Below are positions 10,492 through 21,960 of a stretch of DNA of 64,000 nt, piece by piece. Below the pieces are notes generated by a model. That model was not told the origin of the DNA, did no database searches, and saw only the letters and a program-made list of their open reading frames with translations. The stretch's first letter is position 1. The number at the start of each line of letters is the position of its first letter. Made by a program: the position numbers and the translations under genes. The DNA comes from Neostapfia colusana (lineage: Eukaryota > Streptophyta > Magnoliopsida > Poales > Poaceae), in the NCBI GenBank assembly GCA_030760725.1, contig JASWHV010000012.1:47213652-47277651 (forward strand). Direction: 5' to 3'.

Positions 10492-10685
10492 TAATCGTAC
10501 CCATATGTCTCTATCCCTTCATTCAAACAGGAGACAGGACCATCCCATCCCACATTATCCCCCAAATCAAACAGAAAACAGGGACTGTCCCATCCCACAA
10601 GACAAATAGAAAATGAGACCATCCCATCCCTGAAAACTGGGATGGATCCAACCCATCCCACCTTGTCTCCGAATGAAACACACCC

Positions 10686-10758
10686 TAAGAGGACCCACAC
10701 TGTTGGTGAATAGATCGTAGAAGTCACCTGTTTTGCTGGTACATCTCGGCATTGGTCA
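10686..10758 (-). pseudogene. Unrecognised gene, N-terminal part of the split last exon
   Basis: Continues the minus-strand frame described at 4461-4585: MPRCTSKTGDFYDLFTNSVGP (10752 downward). A possible splice acceptor TTTTAG ends at 10759, but it would leave an in-frame TGA at the exon start. The true acceptor may therefore be the CAG at about 10727 (AAAACAG/GTGAC). The Tat element begins only about 60 bases further upstream, so the preceding intron appears to have been invaded. Confidence 0.5.
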
Positions 10759-10816
10759 CTAAAACTTAGATGAATGAGAGGTTTGTGAGGTAGAAACGTG
10801 ACAAGTCTCACATACG

Positions 10817-11415
10817 TGTAGAGCGGCCGGATACTTTTCTCGGCAAAGTATCAAAGAGCTACGAACTAATTAAGAACTACAAAGAACTAAGAAAAAGTAA
10901 AAGAACAAATGCTTGATTGGAATTCGGGATGTTATTTCTCTCGGACGGCTGCCTTTATATAGCCTCAGTACAAATCTTGAAGATTCTGACCATTCTATTT
11001 TAAACTCTAAGCTTCCTTAACTCTAATCTATCTCTAAGGCACGTACACGCAAATGTGTCGTGTAAACACCTTCTAGAAACTCTCTTTACAATGACACGAC
11101 AAAACATTAAAGGTACATTATTTGAGTCAGCACGAAAATCGCTAAGTCTTGCCTCTCCCTTGGTATCTTGCAGTTTAGCTCATTTATATTCCTGTCGCGA
11201 GGTAAATCTGGTTCCCAGCTGACTCCCCCACCCGAGCGCCCGTATCTTGGGTTTCCGAGGTAAAACCGCCTCCCGCAAACTGAACTTCGGGTTCCAGTAG
11301 GCCCTCCTGCTGGGATGTCCGCACCTCGAATCTCCAAGATAAAATAGCCTCCCACAGCTTATTTTTTGGTGTTTCTCACCTACAAAACACATAGCCAAAT
11401 TGCACATCCAACACA
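10817..11415 (-). repeat. 3' LTR of the Tat-type element
   Basis: About 599 bases bounded by TGTAGAGC on the left and CCAACACA on the right (TGT...ACA). It abuts a purine tract. No second copy is present, so the left edge rests on the TG end and the loss of exon-like sequence. Confidence 0.72.
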
Positions 11416-11434
11416 TGCCCCCCTCCCCATTTTT
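11416..11434 (-). other. Polypurine tract of the Tat-type element
   Basis: The complement reads AAAAATGGGGAGGGGGGCA directly before the LTR end. Confidence 0.8.
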
Positions 11435-11498
11435 GGGCAAACAAAGTATGTCGAAAAACACCTTTTTAGCCACGATTCACCAAGTAAATTGGTCGTTT

Positions 11499-12865
11499 TT
11501 ACCTTGCAAGTTCTTGCCACACACTTTGGTCAAATCTCTTCAAGTATCTCCCATTGATAGCTTTACCCGAGTTTTCTCTCTGCAAGGTCTCCACGAAGTA
11601 TGCATTCCCAGGGACGATTCCTATGACTTTGAATGGCCCTTCCCAGCTCGGTGACCATTTGCCAAACTTCTTGTCTCGTTCCACACTTGGTCTGAGATCT
11701 GAAACGATTTCTCCCGAACCCTCTTGTTATAAGCTTTTAGCCACCCTAAACTTTTCCTTCTCTATTTCCTTCAAAGCTTCCATTTGGCTCTCGGATACTT
11801 CATCTATCTTGTCCATCATCAACTCTTGGTACTCCATAGCCGAAAGGTAGTCTTGTTGAGCCACTCGACAGGCTTGCAACTTGATTTCCACAGGTAACAC
11901 GACTTCCTGCCCATATACAAGCTCAATAGGTGTTACCTCGGTGGCGTCGTGCTTGGAAACTCTATGAGCCCAAAATGCCTCATATAATGTCTCGCGCTGC
12001 CTTCTTGGGTTCTTCCTTATCTTCTTTTTGATGAGCTTGATCAATATCTTGTTGCTAGCCTCAGCTTGCCCATTAGTTTGAGCATAGTATGGTGAACAAT
12101 TCAATAGTTTTATCTTAAAGGATTCGACAAACTCTCTAAACTGAGAAGATATGAACCCTCCTCCTTGATCCGTGGTTAGAGTATGTGGAACACCGAATCT
12201 ATGAATAATTTGCTCAAGGACAAAGATTGTTACCTCTTTGTACGTGTTGCTCTTTAGTGGAACAACCTCTGTCCACTTAGTGAAGTGGTCCTTAGCAACC
12301 AACACAAAGCGGTGTTTCTTTGACGACGAAGGGTGTATTTCTCCGATGAAGTCCAGACCCCCCATCATCTAAATGTCCACGGCTTTATGATAGGATGCAA
12401 CATGATAGCCGGGGTCAGTTATATGTCTCCGAACTTTTAGCAGGCTTCGCACCCCTTGTAGTATCTGAAACAGTACTCTTGGATGGTTGGCCAATCAAAA
12501 CCTGCTCACTTGAGCATCGACTTCATCTTGTGGACAGATTGATTTGTGCCACAAAGCTTCTCATGTACTTCACCCATGGCTTCCTTCGCTTGATCTTTGC
12601 CTAAACACCTCAACAGAAGTCCATCGATGATTCGGTGGTATAACTCATCGTTGATCAGCGTATACTTCAAAGCTTGACGCCGAACTTTTCTATATCTGCA
12701 CGTACATGGGTCTTTGATGCACTCTATAAGCACTGGCCTCCAATCTTTGATTGCCAACGCGTCAAACTCAACCGAATTGCTCTGTTTTTCCTTAGTTCCA
12801 TCATCCTCGGACGATGTCGGCCTTGTATTCACATAAAACTTCCCTCTTTTTACCTCATAGCCCAA
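11499..12865 (-). pseudogene. Integrase of the Tat-type element, broken
   Basis: Minus strand. The N-terminal zinc region (EVHEKLCGTNQSVHKMKSML) is in the 12865-12506 frame. The core at 12368-11727 keeps D in KDHFTKW, D in TTDQGGGF and E in TNGQAEASNK. The C-terminal segment at 11684-11499 has KWSPSWEGPFKV and KAINGRYLKRF, the usual Tat ending. Stops separate the three blocks (12368/12506 and 11684/11727). Confidence 0.87.
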
Positions 12866-12970
12866 TGCCTGCTATGCCAAGTTGTTTCCCTCCGGTTCTC
12901 TTCCCTAGGGATGTGTTTGGCACAAAAAGTAAGGTTTTTATGATGTCTAGGCATCGTTCTTTATAGTCAT

Positions 12971-13534
12971 TCACAATTCTATCGTAGTCGTAGCCCTATC
13001 TTTCACCACTGATCTTTGAATGATGAGCTTGGAATCATCGAAGGCTTCAACATCCTTGACCCCCATGTCGATCAAGTGTTGCAAACCATTCAACAATGCC
13101 TTGTATTCGTCTTGATTGTTGGTACACACAAAGATTAGCCGAATAGAGAATTCATATGTCGTGTTCGTGGGTGAAACCAGCACGCATACGATCCCTTGAC
13201 CTTTATCAGAAACCGATCCATCGAAAAAGAGTTTCTAGGGACATACCTCAACCAGGCATTCTTCTTCGAGTTGCACACTATACTCCACTATGAAATCAGC
13301 CACGACTTGGTCTTTCATACTCCGGAGAGGTTCATACACCAAGTCGTACTCCACCAGAGAGTATGCCCACTTCCCTAACCTGCCACTTAGAATCGTTTTT
13401 TGCAACATATGCTTGACAATGTCATGTTGACATGTCACAAAACAAGTACTAGGGAGAATGTAATGCCGTATTTGAGCAGGCGTAGTAAAGAGATGAGCAT
13501 AGTTTTTCAATAAAAGCGTACCTTGTCTCGACAT
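12971..13534 (-). pseudogene. Dual RNase H region of the Tat-type element
   Basis: At 13183-12971, CTNNQDEYKALLNGLQHLI and AFDDSKLIIQ correspond to the extra archaeal-type RNase H found in Tat elements. At 13534-13235 the end of the ordinary RNase H and its tether (RLGKWAYSLVEYDLVYEP, VVADFIVEY) is visible. The frames are short and separated by stops. Confidence 0.78.
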
Positions 13535-13794
13535 CTAAGAGTCTTCTACTTAAGTAAGCTACGAAGTGTTCTTTACCTTTGCTTTCTTGATTTAAAATGG
13601 CTTGCCGATAACATGGTTCTAAGCAGCCACGTAGAGCCTAAAAGGATGTTGTACCTTTGGTGCTCGCAAGACTAGAGGAATGATCAAGTAATTTTTAGTC
13701 CTTTTAAAAAGCTTCCTTCTGCTCTTCCCCTCTAAGTGAACTCTTGCTCATGTTTAAGCTTCAGCAGAGGCATGAAGGACCCAATCTTGCCGTC

Positions 13795-14590
13795 CTAATT
13801 CGCAATGAACCTCCTTAAGTAGTTTATCTTCCCTAGTAATCTCTGGACATCCTTCTTGCATGTCGGCACACCTATTTTCTTGATAGCTTTCACTTTCTTG
13901 GGGTCGACCTCTATGTCGTGCTCATGCACAATGAAACCCAGGAAGCATTCACCCAACACGCCAAATGCACACTTGAGAGGGTTCATCTATAGTCCATATT
14001 TCCTCGTCCTCTCAAATGCTATTTACAAATAAGTCATATGACTTCGGAATTCGGCCGATTTAACCACAAGGTCGTTGATGTACATCTCAAGGATATCACC
14101 TAGTAGATCATGAAAGATCAAACTCATGGCCCTTTGGTATGTTGCACCGACGTTCTTCAACCCAAAAGTCATCACGATCCATTCAAAGAGTCCCACGAAC
14201 CCTGGGCACAGAATGCCTTATTTGATGTGTCTTCTTCGTCCATCAATATCTGGTTGTACCCTGCATTACCATCTAAAAAGCTGATCACCTTATGCCTTGA
14301 GACATTGTTGATCAACACGTCGACAATGGGCATGGGGTACTCATCCTTGGGTGTAGCCCTGTTGAGGTATCAGAAGTCTATGCAAATTCTTAGTTTTCCC
14401 GTGTTTTTCATCTTCACAGGGACTATATTCGAGACCCATTAGGCATACCTACACGGTCGAATGAAATTAGCTTTGAGCAGACGATTTACCTCTTCTTTGA
14501 TCTTGTCATGTACGGCCGGGTTAAATCGTCTGAAGTGATGTCTGTGAGGTCAAAAACCCGGCTTGATCGGCAGCTTGTGCTCCACAAGGT
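13795..14590 (-). pseudogene. Reverse transcriptase of the Tat-type element, active site altered
   Basis: Homology is spread over several frames: fingers/palm near 14420-14250 (LRICIDF, DEYPMPIVD), FGLKNVGATYQRAM near 14150-14110, and the connection [14 protein letters not shown] at 13795. The active site at 14082-14071 reads YIND instead of YIDD, which removes one of the two metal-binding aspartates. Internal stops also interrupt it. Confidence 0.82.
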
Positions 14591-14600
14591 CTCGGCTCAG

Positions 14601-15556
14601 TCATGGCATTTCAGTGTTCACCCACGCAAAACAATCCATGTATTCTTTGAGGAGTTTACTCACCTCTTCCTTTTGAGCATGCCCAAGATTGGTGTTGATG
14701 AAGGTTGGTCGGTGTGCCGATCCCTCTCCGAGGTTTACCTCCTCTAACTCGTCCACAGAAGAAAACCCTTGCCCAAATTTTCCCAAATCATCAAGGTCCT
14801 CAACCAACTCGCTCGTATCGTTTTTGCCTAAACGATACTGCTCGATTTTCTCTCGCAGCAAAGTTAAATGGCCCTGTTTATCTAATGTATCTAAGTTACA
14901 TTGCTAAGCCGAGTGGTGTCAGTCGACTTTACGCACACGGGTATAAACCCATCTCTTCCAACACTTACAAAATCATACTCGGTCAGATCCCGACCCGTGA
15001 GACACCTAATATCGTTGTGTTGGAACTCAGACGACTCGACCATCATTACACAAGACGAGTTGTCAGCTTCGATCATCTCAACTTCGTCGATGATCCATTG
15101 GATGAGCCGTTGATGCAAAGTTGATGGTACACACCCATTGGCGTGTATCCAATCACATCCGAGAAATAGGTTGTACCTGTTCGGGACGTTGACAACGAAG
15201 AATGCCATAGGTGTTGTCTTGCTTCCCACGGTGAGCTCCACGGACAATACTCCTTTAGCCTCTGTGGGATCTCCTGCGAACCCACTCAGTGTCGTGTTGG
15301 TCTTTATGAGATCATCTTTCCGGTGACCAAGTTTCTCAAACATGGTCACAGACATGATGTTCACCTCAGCTCCTCCATCGACCAACATGCGCCCAACTGG
15401 TGTTCCATCGATCTGAACATGAATGTATAGGGACTTCATGTGTTGTCTGAGCTTCTCTAGCTTCTCAAAGATCACATTCTTGGCTCCCAGATCAAGCTCG
15501 ACCACCTTAACCTCCGGGATGCAGAACTCATCCAGTAGATGGAACACCATGTTCAC
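14601..15556 (-). pseudogene. Aspartic protease and RT-linker of the Tat-type element
   Basis: The 15556-14891 frame has RMLVDGGAEVNIM, where family members have D(T/S)GA at the catalytic site, then LSGFAGDPTEAKGVL and LGCDWIHANGCVPSTLHQ, a typical Tat protease run. The 14861-14601 frame has KEYMDCFAWVNTEMP, the linker that precedes RT. The DGG in place of DTG/DSG may weaken catalysis. Confidence 0.85.
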
Positions 15557-15559
15557 TTC

Positions 15560-16596
15560 AACCTCGTTACCATCCTTGCCCGAGATGTCCTCCTATGTTT
15601 CTTTGTTTCCAGCTTGCTCCCGAGCGGTTCTCTTCTCTTTCTAGGTCTTCTTGGTGATCATTGGTCTTGCCTGGTTGAACCAATGATCCCTCTGCTCCTC
15701 CTTCCCCTTCTCAGCAAGTTCCAAAACTCTAAGTCTTTGCACGTATCTTCTTCGTCTTATTAAGCCCTGTGGGACACCAATGAGGTTTTGGCTTTGTTTC
15801 TAGAGCCACCGTCTTGATCATGCTTTGCTTCGCTTCCTCTAGTGTCACGTCCCATCTGCTGAGTCATCATAGTCCGGTCTTGGCTTGGTAGGCTGGTGTT
15901 TTGAGTTGTGGAAGATGTGTATGTTCCACCAGCCTTGGCATCTTTTCTTTGGGTGCTGGCATGATGCCCGGACCAACAATTATTTTCCCTTTTGGATATA
16001 TCAACCAAGAGCGCTTGATAGGAGGTCTTGGATCAGTCCTGGCCCTCTCGGTTCTGCTTGAACCAGCACCAATCTTCGTAGTGGAGCTCTCGGCCTCGTG
16101 CCGCTTACCCGAGTCTCATTTGGCAAATTGGCCTTCACATCCCGAGTTGCCAGTGGCTAATTTACCTTGGGTCACGCAAGGTACCGACCCGATCATCAGC
16201 ACTTGTTGTTCCAGCCTTGTGTTTTCTTTGACTTGGGCTTTCCCGATGCGTCTTCGGGGTGAAGTGGGAGTTCCAGCACCGGTTGGGGTTTTTTGCTTCT
16301 GTCTCCATGTGGTGGTTCCACCCCACGTCCATCCTGCCGCTGCTCCCGCATCCGTGTCCCCCGAGCCTCTTGGGAAAGTTGTTTACCTTGAAAAACTATT
16401 GGTTCCTCAAGGTGACGATAGCTCCTGAGCTGTGCCCCCTGAGCCCTTTGGGAAGGCTGTTTACCTTGGAAAACTATCGGTTTCTCAAGGTGTCGATAGC
16501 TCCCGAACCCAGTTCAGCCTAGAGTGCTTCCGAGGCTATTGTCGACGTAGGTCGGGGGCCCATCACACTTCCGGCCGCTAAGTCTGTTGAAGACAC
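15560..16596 (-). pseudogene. Gag C-terminal region of the Tat-type element
   Basis: The minus strand reads a charged, proline- and glutamine-rich stretch (for example GDRSKKPQPVLELPLHPED) with stops near 16195. It lies in the right place for the Gag C-terminus upstream of protease. A 26-residue tandem repeat is included (see 16362-16517). No CCHC knuckle is evident, and the plus-strand open frames here are shadows. Confidence 0.55.
16362..16517 (-). repeat. 78-bp tandem duplication (26 residues) in Tat gag
   Basis: Two copies with a period of 78 bases. On the minus strand both encode SYRHLE-PIVFQGKQ-SQ-A-G in frame. Confidence 0.8.
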
Positions 16597-17420
16597 TGAA
16601 AGTGCATCTAGCCCTCCCTAGTGGGTTTTGGCTGATTAATGACAAACAATTAAAGAACTAATGAGTTTTGCAAAGAGTGTATTTAGATTCGAAAAAGAGA
16701 AAGAAAGTTGTATCCCTCCAAAAAGGAAAAAGGAAAGGGTGTTGAAGACCTATACATAGAATTAGGGTTTCATTTTTGTTGAGTGAAGGAAACGTCGTAA
16801 TATTAAGAGGGACACAACATCAAATAGGTGTGAAAATGGTTGGATCTCAATCCTTAGAGTTTTAGCTAAAAAGAAAGGGTAGACAAGTTTAAAAGGACAA
16901 ATCCAGACAAGCCCGGACATGTCCGGGGTACCCCACGGAAAAGGAGAAACTAATGTGTTCGGACTTGTCTGGTGTGGCATACAGAAAAGTAGTTTCTGAT
17001 GTGTCCGGACTAGGGTCCGTACTCTATGCGGACTAGTCTAGACAGCCGGACTTATCCTGCTGTTAATGCGAAAAAGAAGGTTATGATGTTTCCGGACTTG
17101 TCGGGGTCGGGGTCCGGACTAGTCCGAACTTAGAATCGTTCTGAAATTTTAGTGACCGTTAAAGGGGACGTCACTCTGCAGAGTGTTGGCAGCGGTAACA
17201 TTTCGTGGACTCTATAAAAGGAGTCCACTGGTCCCCATTTCGGGAGTTGACGATTCAAAAAAGTTATCACAAGCATTCTTGAGCTTTTCCAGGCCACTCT
17301 CTCACCTTCTTGCACACAAAATTGATTTTTGGTGAATGTTGAGAGTTTATGAGCGATTTGGGGTTAGGGCCACCTTGGGATTGAGCGTTTGGTTTCTTGC
17401 TTCGATTGTTCGCACTTACA
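16597..17420 (+). repeat. 5' LTR and leader of the copia element (right limit uncertain)
   Basis: Starts TGAAAGTG; a TATAAAA box at 17213-17219 marks the LTR promoter. The U3 part carries repeated palindromic CCGGAC-(N)-GTCCGG-like motifs (16910-17125). No TGGTATCAGAGC primer-binding site is seen between 17300 and 17525, so the LTR/leader boundary seems to have been deleted or badly mutated. Confidence 0.65.
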
Positions 17421-17484
17421 CACTTGAGAGTGAGGATGAAGCCAATTCCGTCACACCGTTCATGAGAACAAGGCGTGAAATATA

Positions 17485-17902
17485 AGGAACATACTCCGAT
17501 GCCTCAAGTGATGAAGATGAAGAGGTGGAGCGGCTCATGGCCTTGATGAATAAGAAGGAAGAAAAGAAGAAGAAAAAGAATAAGGAGGAGGAGTCAAAGG
17601 ACTTCTCCCGGTATCCTTTCAACTATGAGCTTTTAAATACGAATACTAATTTTCACTATTCCCGTTGGCAAGCCACCCCCACCTTGATGGCACAAATTAC
17701 ACAATGCGGAGGCACAATATGAAATTACATCTAATCTCTCTGAACCCCGGACTTCGGAGCGTTGTATGCACAAAGGTAGAAATTCCGGAGGATGATGATG
17801 AGCTCACTCCGGATCAAGAGCAACAAATCCATCGCAACGCTCAAGCCACATCGGTCATCATAGAATTTCACAAGGTTGACGGGTTGGATATTGCAAAATA
17901 CA
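17485..17902 (+). pseudogene. Copia gag, N-terminal part before the T1 insertion
   Basis: A lysine/glutamate-rich stretch (SSDEDEEVERLMALMNKKEE) leads to FSRYPFNYE. In another frame, HLDGTNYTMRRHNMKLHLISL and ELTPDQEQQIHRNAQA are the SIRE-type Gag N-terminal homology. It stops at DIAKY, where T1 is inserted. The sentence continues at 32459 as IWDTLKAAHEGT. A frameshift lies between the two frames near 17660. Confidence 0.82.
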
Positions 17903-20900
17903 TGTGGCGGACCGGAATCCGCTCATCCAGGATCCCAGAGGGTGGTGCCACGCGATGCGACACCCGACAGCACACATCATAAGAACATAATATATTACAT
18001 GGGAAAAACAACTGAAACTGTACAAACAGATACAAACTTCAGTTACAACTATTGTTTATATTACACAGCGGAAGACTACACTATACAACTCACTCCCGCC
18101 TATTTAGCAAAAGTTGGTTGCCCAGCCCTAGGGCAACCCACACTAGCTGCACTCCTCAGCTCAGCACGGCGTGTACGGCTCCCACTCAGCCGTGGTCCCC
18201 GACGGAGGGTAACCCTCGCCGGTGGACTCGTACTCCGAGTCCGTGGGTGGCTCCTCACCTGAAAAACACTTAAGCAGCAACCATGAGCACTAAGGCTCAG
18301 CAAGGCTTAACCGACTCACCTAAGCATGAAACTCTACATGAGGTATACCAAGACATAGGTTAGTAGCATTTCAGCAAAACGACACGCCTACAAGTTCATC
18401 CTTAGTTCATCTTTTAGCAATAAGTTAACAGTTCATGAAATCTGAAATTTAGTAAGCAGTATTTGGTGGCACACATGTAGCAATACAATTATATCAATCA
18501 GCATCATTGAATCAACATATTTCATCCATTAGTCTACGTTACGACGCAGTGAACAAGCGGTACTCGTCACCGCGAGGGACGGCGAATCGACTCGATATAC
18601 ACCTGCAGGGAAACCCAAAGAGCACGTCACGTACGCCCACCCGTGGAGCTGCACAGCACGCTCACTCGATGTCGTACGGGACAACCTTTCACCCAACAGC
18701 CCAAACGTCGAACCGGTCGCACCGAAACGAGCAGGAGGTTCCCCACACGAAGCATCTCTCTATGCCCGTTGGCAGATTTCCACCTTGCTGCCCTCAACCT
18801 ACACCTATAAATAGGTGCGTTATGCCTCGACGCCCGGAGGTTTAGGCTACATCGGTTTATCGGGGCCAATATATCCGATATGCCTTCGGTACGTTCAATA
18901 CTTGTTCAGCAGGGCCGCACACGGATCGGTCCTCAATCGACACGGGCAGGGATACGCACACAAGACTCCCTCTTGCTGCACCCTAGCCCCTGCCTAGTCT
19001 CATTTTCATTACTAAAGTGATCTCGCGTCACTCAACCGAACCCGTGTGTCCCAATGCCTATCTCGCGAGTAGATTCCAACTACTCGACTTGTACCGAAGT
19101 CCTATGACTCATTAAGCATAGCCTGTCTACTCGAGGTCTTAGACACTACCCTCACTCTTTTAGGAACCTTTGGTTATGCAAGTGGGGTTCCATTCATCCT
19201 ATACCTAATGCACATGCATACTTCATATGACACATGTAAACAAATTAAGACTTATAAAAAGGGTTAATGCAAACCGGGGCTTGCCTTGTTGCTGCTGGTC
19301 AGGGGTTAAGTCTTCGTCCGGAAGAAGGAAGTCCAGCACTTCCGGAGTCTCTTCTTCAACGGCTACACGTTAATGAAATACTACATGTTAATTTAAATGC
19401 AAATGTGAGTTTTAGAGTAAGACTTCTACTATTAGTTCTAATAACCAGCCTCTAACACCTGGAACTTTGTTTAAGAATTTAAAGATGAACTGGATGTTGG
19501 TGGTTTGGCTTAGACTTAATCCCCTGGTTCAATGCTAAGTGGTTTTCCCCCTTTTCCATATTAACCCTTCAAGTGGTTAAACAGGACAGGGGTGATCCTG
19601 AGCTCCAATGGAGCTGATAATTTTTGTGTGAGTTCCTTGTCACCAGGAAACCCTCTGGACCAAATATTAGCACTTTTCACGGAGTGGTTTGCTCAGAATA
19701 ATTCTTTTAGCAATTTAGCAAAGAAGAATTAATTCTGAGGTCATACCCCTGTTCATGCCTAACTTAGTGAACTACAATTTCAATTATAGCTCATAGAGTT
19801 TGCATGAATTGTCCTAGTATTTTTTGAGTTAAGAATTGCCCAGAACTGAATTTCCAAGTTTTGGAAATTCTCTGAAAATGTTTCTGTATTCAAATGAACA
19901 CAGCACCTTCCAATTTGAATTGCTCTGACCAAATCAACTCCAAATGGTCTGAAACTATTACAGGGGTTCACTAATGTCCTAAAGAACGTTCTGGCAAAAT
20001 TTGGGGATTTTTGGATGAACCAAACGCCCTCTAAAATTCTTTTGCTGAAAAGCTTTAAAGAATTTTCCAGAATTAATTAATGGATTTCATACAAATTGGG
20101 TTTCAGATTTGGATTGTACTCTGTTAGAGGAATCCAACAAAATTTGTTTCATAATTTTTGGATTCTCCTAACCCAAGTTGTGGTCCTCCAAAGTTTGAAC
20201 TACAAACTGGACATTTCAAAATGTTTAAATGTCTGCCGGTGGGTCCCACCCGGCAGTCTTCTCCTTCCTCGCGCCATACAGGGGCCCGCGGCGGCGCACT
20301 CCGGCGAGCGTCACCGGAACTGCTTTCCCGGCCGTCTCCCGGCCCCAAACTTGCCGCCCCGCCCTAACTCACGACGCTGAACTTGTCGGTGGTGTCGCCG
20401 GCGGCCGTAGCTCACCGGAACAGGGCTCCCGACGGTGACAGCGGCGGTTAGGGTCCCGGCGTGGTCGGGAATGCGTTACAACGCATCAAAATGATTGGCA
20501 AAGGGTCGGAGAGCACCACGGAAGCTCGAGGGTGAGGGAAATAGCCTCCAAACCCCATGAAAAGGTCGGCAACCTAGAGCTCCACGGTGAACCGAGCTGT
20601 TATTCTATGGCGGCCCGAAAAACAACCTAAACCCGGCCATTTCTGGGTCATTTCCCTTGATTCTTGGTCGAGGAGGGCCGCTAGGGAGTGAGGAAGGTGT
20701 GTGTAAGCTCACTCAAGCTGGATTGGACGGTGCAGCTCGAATTTCGGGGTAGACCGATCCTTACCCGGTTGCACTAGTTCTCGGGATTCTTAGGAATTCT
20801 CAGTGCACCGTCTACCAATGGTTAGAAGGGTTGCAGCTACACGATCTGGAGACTAAAGCGCACCTTTTCCGTGTAGAAGTCCGGCGGTGAAACTGGCCGT

Positions 20901-21960
20901 GGCGTGCTGTCCACGGGGAGCAGCTCGTGGCTTTCCGCCGGTGCTCTGTTCCTCGGCGATCGTTGCCGAATTGCACGCGCCACAGGCTAGGAGTCTCGGA
21001 TTTGCGGGGCTGTCGTGGTAGAGCACGCATGGGCGCTGCTTTTTGGTGCTGCTGGCACGAGCAACCGGGGCTCGGTTGCTGCCGGCGATCGGGAAAAGAG
21101 AGCGCGGGGTGAGCTCCGGTTTAGTGCGGGGGTGAGGGAAACAGCGAGCGTGCGATCAATGAAGAAGGCAGCGTGCTGCTGTTTGCTCCCGGGTTAACGA
21201 TCGGGTTGAGGCGGCGGAGCCGGCAAGCTGGTCGCCAGCGCGTGCGGAGGGGGGGGGCTAGGTGGCTGCTCGGTCGGCTCGGTGTCGAGCTCTGCCGAGG
21301 CCCGGTAAACCGAGTTCGCTCAGTGTTGACTTAGGGCCGAAGTCTAGCTGACTGGTGGGCCCTCTTCTCCCCCCTAATCTTCTCTGTTGTGCAAATATCC
21401 CACCTACTCAGACTTGAAAAGGAAACTTAGCAACCAACTCAGAGGTAGAATTTGAATTCATCAACTTCAAACTGGTTTGGCCACATTCCCTTCATATTTG
21501 AATTTGAAAATTCAAACTCAGTTTGAATTGTTACAAATTCGGCTCCCGACGAGATGAAGTCCAATGGGACTGAATATTGGTGGGATTACTCAGAAAAATG
21601 TGCTGAGTATAGATATGGAGCTAACTTTTGAATTTGGGTGATGAAAGTTGCTGCAATTTGAATTTACATTCAAATTGGCCTCTTTTTGAAATAACCCAAA
21701 AGTGCCTCAAAAAGTGTTGAATTTGCATGAGCTTTGGACTGAACCTTCCCAAGACTTTTTAAATTCTAGGGGTGAGCTCAACCTCTCATGTTCATGTGTA
21801 GAAACCCTACTTTGTGAAAGTGAAGGCTTTCCCCTCTAATCACTCCTTTGATGGAGGTTACTTGCTCTTCACAATATTTCCTAAGATTTCCACAATAAAA
21901 ACTGTGGTGTTGTGAGGTGAAGAAAAAGTTTTTGCAAGTCCCTTTTCTTGGGCTTTTACA
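17903..21960 (-). repeat. 3' LTR of T1 (4058 bp)
   Basis: Begins TGTGGCGG and ends CTTTTACA in plus orientation. It matches 28407-32453 along its full length. Relative to its partner it has an extra 13 bases near 21040 (TTTTTGGTGCTGC). Small plus- and minus-strand open frames inside are not supported as genes. Confidence 0.96.

Larger units (their letters stand above)
4586..10685. mobile_element. Tourist/Harbinger-like non-autonomous element (about 600 bp before being interrupted)
   Basis: The left end reads GGATGTGTTTGG and the complement of the right end reads GGGTGTGTTTCA; both continue to GGTGGGAYGGG. TAA flanks both sides (4583-4585 and 10686-10688), the 3-bp duplication typical of PIF/Harbinger Tourist elements. 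Without the LTR element inside it (5000-10491 plus one 5-bp duplication) it is about 603 bases with no coding capacity. Removing it restores a continuous reading frame on the minus strand, which supports the boundaries. Confidence 0.72.
10817..16596 (-). mobile_element. Tat-type Ty3/gypsy element, 3' portion (interrupted by the copia element at 16597)
   Basis: The left LTR is followed on the minus strand (right to left) by integrase, a second archaeal-type RNase H, RNase H, RT, protease and gag. Two RNase H segments and the integrase ending KAINGRYLKRF are marks of the Tat/Ogre group. The 5' LTR and N-terminal gag are not in the window; they must lie beyond the nested insertions or be lost. 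The target duplication cannot be tested; the five bases before the element are ATACG. Confidence 0.85.

Noticed and set aside
15901..16522. A 175-residue plus-strand open frame
   Set aside because: It is the antisense of the Tat gag region, where the minus strand gives sensible charged protein and an in-frame repeat.
17525..17640. Lysine-rich open frame as an independent small gene
   Set aside because: It lies between the copia LTR and the Gag homology and is best read as the degraded N-terminal part of Gag.
18807..18816. TATAAATAGG in the T1 LTR as a promoter
   Set aside because: It lies on the plus strand while the element is transcribed on the minus strand; it may be coincidental.
20096..20438. 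Small open frames in the T1 LTR, repeated at 30601-30943
   Set aside because: Present in both LTR copies, in a G/C-rich non-coding part; no family resemblance and frames on both strands.
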